DNA from: Chloroflexota bacterium
GTDB taxonomy: Bacteria; Chloroflexota; Anaerolineae; UBA7937; B3-Chlor
Reading direction: 5' to 3'
DNA length: 9,984 nucleotides
Assembly: GCA_030616025.1 (NCBI GenBank)
Contig: JAUWYD010000025.1
Coordinates: 1 to 9,984 of the forward strand
Below are positions 6,855 to 9,984 of this stretch, in pieces. The position numbers and the translations under genes are program-made. Every line of letters starts with the position of its first letter. Positions within the stretch are counted from its first letter, which is position 1. The notes beneath the pieces are model-generated. The model worked only from the letters and a program-made list of their open reading frames with translations, did no database searches and had not been told where the DNA came from.

Positions 6855-7915
6855 AGCCTGGAGACCTCACTCACTATCTTGTCCAGCTCTCCTGGAGTCA
6901 GAGCTGGGTGGACAGGAAGGGACAAGACTTCCTCGCTCATCCTCTCCGACACTGGCAGGGAATCGTTGAAGCCCAGTTCACGGTAGAACGGTTGGCGGTG
7001 AACCGGGAGAGGGTAGTATACCCTGGCGCCGACGCCGCCTGTCGTCAGCTTCTCCAGTGCTTCGTCGCGATTCCCATTCACTCTGATGGTGTACTGGTGG
7101 TACACGTGCACGAATCCCTCCCTGACTCGAGGGGTGACAACGTTCCTCAGGCGTTCCGTCAGGTAGGCGGCGTTTTCGATGCGCTTGCGAGTCCACTCTG
7201 TCAGCTTTTCCAGCTGCACGAGTCCCAACGCTGCCTGAAGTTCAGTCATCCTGAAATTGTAGCCCAGCGATTCATGGTGGTACAGTCGGCTCTGGCTATG
7301 GTTTCGAATCAGTCGAGCTCGCTCCGCTATCTCATCATCGTCGGTGGTGATCATGCCTCCCTCGGCGGTCGTCATGTTCTTCGTTGGATAGAAGGAGAAG
7401 CATCCCGTGCCGAAACTGCCTACCCTCTTGCCCTGTATTGAAGCTCCATGAGCCTGGCACGCGTCCTCGATCACGATGAGGCAATGCCTATCGGCAATAT
7501 CGATGATCCTATCCATATCACAGGGGTAGCCGTAGAGGTGTACGGGCAGGATGGCCTTCGTTTGCTCCGTGACCTTCTTCTCGATCAGATCAGGGTCTAT
7601 GTTGTACGAATTCTCATCTATGTCCGCAAAGACTGGCTTGGCTCCAGTGAAGAGGATGGAGTTGGCGGAGGCGATGAAGGTGAATGGGGTAGTGATTACC
7701 TCGTCACCTGGGCCGATGCGGTGCGCCAACAGCGCCGTCAGCAGCGCGGTTGTGCCCGAGGATGTGGCGACGGCGTGTTTCACGCCGCATAGGGCAGCGA
7801 ACCGTTCCTCAAACTCCTGGACCTTGGGCCCTTGGGCCAACTGACCCGACTCCAGGACTTCTACTACCGCTCGCTTCTCTTCTTCTCCGATCAAGGGCTT
7901 AGCTATGGGAATCAT
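6851..7915 (-). CDS. wbpE: DegT/DnrJ/EryC1/StrS PLP aminotransferase, WbpE-like
   Basis: A 354-residue fold-type I aminotransferase, predicted to convert UDP-3-keto-GlcNAcA to UDP-GlcNAc3NA using glutamate. Visible motifs: N-terminal IPIAKPLIGEEE (2-13), phosphate-binding TSSGTTAL (51-58), IGPGDEVITTPFTF (67-80), VIEDACQAHGA (148-158; D151 pairs with the PLP pyridine nitrogen) and K179 in FYPTKNMTTAEGG forming the Schiff base. ATG 7915 is preferred because the family N-terminus (MIPIAKP) begins there and GAGGA lies 5 nt upstream; an upstream in-frame ATG at 7951 adds 12 unconserved residues. The gene overlaps the acetyltransferase by 17 nt and the dehydrogenase by 4 nt. It is clearly homologous to, but diverged from, the aminotransferase half encoded at 1-595. 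Confidence 0.9.
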   Translation of the reverse strand: MIPIAKPLIGEEEKRAVVEVLESGQLAQGPKVQEFEERFAALCGVKHAVATSSGTTALLTALLAHRIGPGDEVITTPFTFIASANSILFTGAKPVFADIDENSYNIDPDLIEKKVTEQTKAILPVHLYGYPCDMDRIIDIADRHCLIVIEDACQAHGASIQGKRVGSFGTGCFSFYPTKNMTTAEGGMITTDDDEIAERARLIRNHSQSRLYHHESLGYNFRMTELQAALGLVQLEKLTEWTRKRIENAAYLTERLRNVVTPRVREGFVHVYHQYTIRVNGNRDEALEKLTTGGVGARVYYPLPVHRQPFYRELGFNDSLPVSERMSEEVLSLPVHPALTPGELDKIVSEVSRL

Positions 7916-8522
7916 GCTGCTCCTCGTCGAGGTCGTGAGCTGGGATGGCATGGGTCACCTCGCACGCCGGACACCACATCTCTGCGACTTCTTCTTCCCC
8001 GCATCTCTCGATCAGTCTCTTGCCACACTTGCACACGAAGCCGACCAGTCTTGCCGGGTTGCCCTGCATCAGCCCATGATCTGGTACGTCTCCGGTGACC
8101 ACCGCCCCGGCCCCAATCATGGCGAACCTACCCACGAGCACGCCGGGTAAGACGACCGCCCCGGCCCCCACGGATGCCCCATATTTGACGGCAATCCGAT
8201 CCACCTGCCAATCTTGATCCTGCTTCAAGTCGCCTGCAGGAGTGGTGGCTCTGGGATACTTGTCATTGGTGAGGCAGGCGCCAGGTCCGATGAAGACGCC
8301 GTCCTCCAACGTGACGCCGTGGTAAAGACACGCTCCGTTCTGGATCTTCACATTGTCGCCGATGACGACATCGAAGTCGACATACGCACCTTTGCCGATG
8401 ATGCAGTTGGTGCCAACCTTGGCATCTTCCCTAATCTGAGCTTGATGCCAAACCTTGGTACCTGCACCCACCTGGGCCTGGTCAGAGACGTCCGCCGTCT
8501 TATGTATTGATACAGCTCTCAC
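7899..8522 (-). CDS. wbpD: Left-handed beta-helix N-acetyltransferase, WbpD-like, with cysteine-rich C-terminal tail
   Basis: A 207-residue hexapeptide-repeat acetyltransferase, predicted to acetylate the C3 amine of UDP-GlcNAc3NA with acetyl-CoA. Imperfect hexapeptide repeats fill about 5-150 (for example VGAGTKVWHQA, VGTNCIIGKGAYV, VGAGAVVLPGVLVG, IGAGAVVTGDVP). The loop GPGACLTNDKYPRA (79-92) matches the WbpD/WlbB active-site signature TND-x-x-PRA, and GNPARLVGFVC (154-164) closes the helix. A tail with C164, C166, C174, C184 and C187 looks like a small zinc ribbon. GTG 8522 is chosen as start: GGGGAG lies 8 nt upstream and the helix begins directly after. GTG 8531 is an alternative; a longer reading from ATG 8627 would run into the flippase gene. 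It follows the flippase by 16 nt. Confidence 0.88.
   Translation of the reverse strand: MRAVSIHKTADVSDQAQVGAGTKVWHQAQIREDAKVGTNCIIGKGAYVDFDVVIGDNVKIQNGACLYHGVTLEDGVFIGPGACLTNDKYPRATTPAGDLKQDQDWQVDRIAVKYGASVGAGAVVLPGVLVGRFAMIGAGAVVTGDVPDHGLMQGNPARLVGFVCKCGKRLIERCGEEEVAEMWCPACEVTHAIPAHDLDEEQHDSHS
7921..7925 (-). promoter_or_regulatory. Ribosome binding site for the WbpE-like aminotransferase
   Basis: GAGGA with a 5-nt spacer to ATG 7915, embedded in the last codons of the acetyltransferase gene. It decides for 7915 over the ATG at 7951. Confidence 0.65.
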
Positions 8523-8530
8523 CCTGATCA

Positions 8531-8536
8531 CTCCCC
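8531..8536 (-). promoter_or_regulatory. Ribosome binding site for the WbpD-like acetyltransferase (GTG start)
   Basis: GGGGAG, 8 nt before GTG 8522, in the 16-nt gap after the flippase stop (8541-8539). It supports a GTG start rather than any upstream ATG. Confidence 0.65.
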
Positions 8537-8538
8537 GC

Positions 8539-9879
8539 TCAGCAGTGACCTGCCCGCCTGCGCACCCGGCTCCATGCAAGCCGCGATAAGTGACGGTAGA
8601 GCACCCAGTCTGAACTCTGCGGCACAAGCACCGTAGCGAGCGAGTTACCGGACAGCTTCATGTACATCCATAGTCGGAGCGCCAAAGTGATACCGTATGA
8701 GATCGTTGTCGCCCATGCCGCGCCGACAGGGCCAAAGATGGGAATCCAGGCCAGATTCAAGCCCACTTGAATCACCACGCTGGTTGCTCCTACGTAGGTG
8801 TTTAGCAGCGGCTTGCCGCGCCCGGCGATGTCGTTAGCCAATATGCGACTGGCGCTCAAGAAGACGATTCCCGGCAGGAGAATACGGAACAGCTGCACCG
8901 TGGGAAGATACTCCTCTGAATATAGCAGCACAACGATCCAGTGGCTCACGAGAAACAGGGCGGCTGCACCGATGGCAGTGATCAAGAGGATGCTTCTGCT
9001 GACGAGTGGGGTGAAAGTCCTCCGTTCGTGCTCGTCCTTTTCGGCGGAGACAGTCGGAAAGAGAACCGTACTGGCCGATTCTGAGACGAACCACAGCCTC
9101 TCGGCCAATGCGACTGCCACGGAGTAGAAGCCGACGGCGCTAATGGGCAGAAAGATGCCTAGCAGGAATACCTCGATACGATAGTTCAAGAAGCCAATGA
9201 TGTTCCCCAGATGAGCTTTGACGCCATAGCGCAATGCATCTCGCATGTAGGCCAAGTTGAGGCGGAATCGAACTCCTCCTGCGATCCTCTTGATCCAGGG
9301 GAACAGGACGATGGACAGTAAGCCGGAACTCAATATGGCCGCCCATATCGCCCCGGGGATCCCCAGTCCCAGAGCCACTGTGGTGAGGAGCACGAGTAGT
9401 AGGAATAGCAGTTTGTGAAGCACAGAGACGGCATTGAACTCCTTGATGCGTCTGGCGCCCAGCAGTATCTGACTAATGTACTGCTGGCTGAAGAGATTCA
9501 CGGGAACAAGTAATAGTGCCAAGAGGAGATATGAAGGAGCCACCGTGGGGAAAACCCGACCTCGAAAGAAGATCAGCAGGACCAACCCCAGCACGCTGGC
9601 GACGGCCCCCACGAGGGCACTCAGGACAACGTTGTTTCCAAAGACTTCTTTCACAGAGTACTTGTCTTGAGCGACGTAGTATACCGTGGCCGGACCAATG
9701 CCCAGATTGGCGAAAGTGAGGATCAACAGGGGGAAGAGGGTCGCCAGGGTATAGACTCCAACACCGTCCGGTCCCAGGGTACGAGCTATGACGACCGAAG
9801 AGAGCAGGGCTAGAACTAACCCCGTCACTCTGGCCACGAGGGTCAATGCAGTTTCCTTCGCAAAGACCGCCGCTTTCAT
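8539..9879 (-). CDS. Oligosaccharide flippase (Wzx-like, polysaccharide transporter/MOP superfamily)
   Basis: A 446-residue polytopic inner-membrane protein, predicted to flip the undecaprenyl-linked repeat unit from the cytoplasmic to the outer face. About 12 hydrophobic segments can be traced (near 15-33, 42-61, 83-105, 116-131, 152-172, 176-196, 221-240, 245-265, 293-312, 330-346, 363-381, 385-403). The N-terminal pattern SSVVIARTLGPDGVGVYTLA (27-46) is typical of this family. The last 40 residues are a basic cytoplasmic tail. Length is normal. Its ATG overlaps the upstream stop (ATGA at 9879-9876), so it is probably translationally coupled. Presence of a flippase points to a Wzx/Wzy-type assembly route; no polymerase (Wzy) or ABC transporter is seen in the window. 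The carried glycan is not predictable from the sequence. Confidence 0.9.
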   Translation of the reverse strand: MKAAVFAKETALTLVARVTGLVLALLSSVVIARTLGPDGVGVYTLATLFPLLILTFANLGIGPATVYYVAQDKYSVKEVFGNNVVLSALVGAVASVLGLVLLIFFRGRVFPTVAPSYLLLALLLVPVNLFSQQYISQILLGARRIKEFNAVSVLHKLLFLLLVLLTTVALGLGIPGAIWAAILSSGLLSIVLFPWIKRIAGGVRFRLNLAYMRDALRYGVKAHLGNIIGFLNYRIEVFLLGIFLPISAVGFYSVAVALAERLWFVSESASTVLFPTVSAEKDEHERRTFTPLVSRSILLITAIGAAALFLVSHWIVVLLYSEEYLPTVQLFRILLPGIVFLSASRILANDIAGRGKPLLNTYVGATSVVIQVGLNLAWIPIFGPVGAAWATTISYGITLALRLWMYMKLSGNSLATVLVPQSSDWVLYRHLSRLAWSRVRRRAGHC

Positions 9880-9984
9880 AGGTAACCCAGCGCCCTCAGT
9901 CGCTCCTCGATCTCGGCTTGCTCATCGTTCCCATAGGAGGCGGTGCCACCACCAACACGTCCTTCCCACTCCATTACCTCATAC
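9876..9984 (-). CDS. C-terminal fragment of a protein with alkaline phosphatase/sulfatase-superfamily-like tail
   Basis: Only the last 35 residues are present; the gene enters from the right edge. The frame is open from 9983 to TGA 9878-9876, and the stop overlaps the flippase ATG as ATGA. The final residues, EIEERLRALGYL, resemble the common C-terminal ending of bacterial sulfatase and type I phosphodiesterase/alkaline phosphatase superfamily proteins, where a charged helix ends in L-x-x-L-G-Y-L or similar. That resemblance is short and recalled, not searched. Coupling to the flippase suggests a role in the same glycan system, for example as a phosphoglycerol or phosphoethanolamine transferase or a hydrolase; this is inference. 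Confidence 0.5.
   Translation of the reverse strand, partial: YEVMEWEGRVGGGTASYGNDEQAEIEERLRALGYL

Noticed and set aside
6908..7441. 177-codon open frame on the plus strand
   Set aside because: Antisense to the WbpE-like aminotransferase; no domain or ribosome site supports it.
8101..8176. Near-repeat DNA (two copies of roughly accgccccggcccc)
   Set aside because: Both copies encode the GAGAVV hexapeptide repeats of the beta-helix acetyltransferase; this is a protein repeat, not a regulatory or mobile element.
8523..8627. Upstream extension of the WbpD-like gene to an ATG at 8627
   Set aside because: The extra residues are the flippase 3' end read in another frame and lack family similarity; GTG 8522 has a good ribosome site.

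Overview
All of this window reads as one tightly packed, leftward (minus-strand) operon segment for a surface polysaccharide (O-antigen, capsule or cell-wall glycan). There are ten coding regions with gaps of at most 16 nt or short overlaps. I see no RNA gene, mobile element, CRISPR array, terminator or obvious promoter, and no credible plus-strand gene. The DNA is moderately GC-rich with bacterial Shine-Dalgarno signals. The host is some bacterium; the phylum cannot be fixed from the sequence (an uncultured Chloroflexota- or Actinobacteria-like lineage is only a guess).

Layout in transcription order, right to left: (1) the last 35 residues of a protein whose tail resembles alkaline-phosphatase/sulfatase superfamily C-termini (9876-9984); (2) a 12-TM Wzx-type flippase (8539-9879); (3-7) five sugar-nucleotide genes: left-handed beta-helix N-acetyltransferase (7899-8522), PLP aminotransferase (6851-7915), Gfo/Idh/MocA dehydrogenase (5862-6854), UDP-HexNAc 6-dehydrogenase (4542-5858) and UDP-sugar 2-epimerase (3468-4532); (8) a GT4 glycosyltransferase (2329-3471); (9) an ExoA-like membrane GT2 glycosyltransferase (1281-2315); (10) an open reading frame leaving the left edge that fuses a GNAT acetyltransferase in frame to a second, ArnB/PseC-like PLP aminotransferase (1-1297).

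Genes 3-7 match the complete WbpA-B-E-D-I route from UDP-GlcNAc to UDP-2,3-diacetamido-2,3-dideoxy-D-mannuronic acid (UDP-ManNAc3NAcA). The first four are transcribed in reverse of the reaction order (D, E, B, A), then I. The two glycosyltransferases would place this and other sugars on a lipid carrier, and the flippase would move the lipid-linked unit across the membrane.

The most unusual object is the GNAT-aminotransferase fusion. It could add an amino group to a keto-sugar (probably at C4) and N-acetylate the product within one polypeptide, implying a second amino sugar in the glycan. It has no stop codon between the halves, so it is easily missed, because the reading frame runs off the window. 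Secondary oddities are a GT2 with Ser in place of the usual DxD-type Asp, a cysteine-rich (zinc-ribbon-like) tail on the WbpD-like enzyme, and a 6-dehydrogenase with WecC-like motifs paired with a WbpI-like epimerase.
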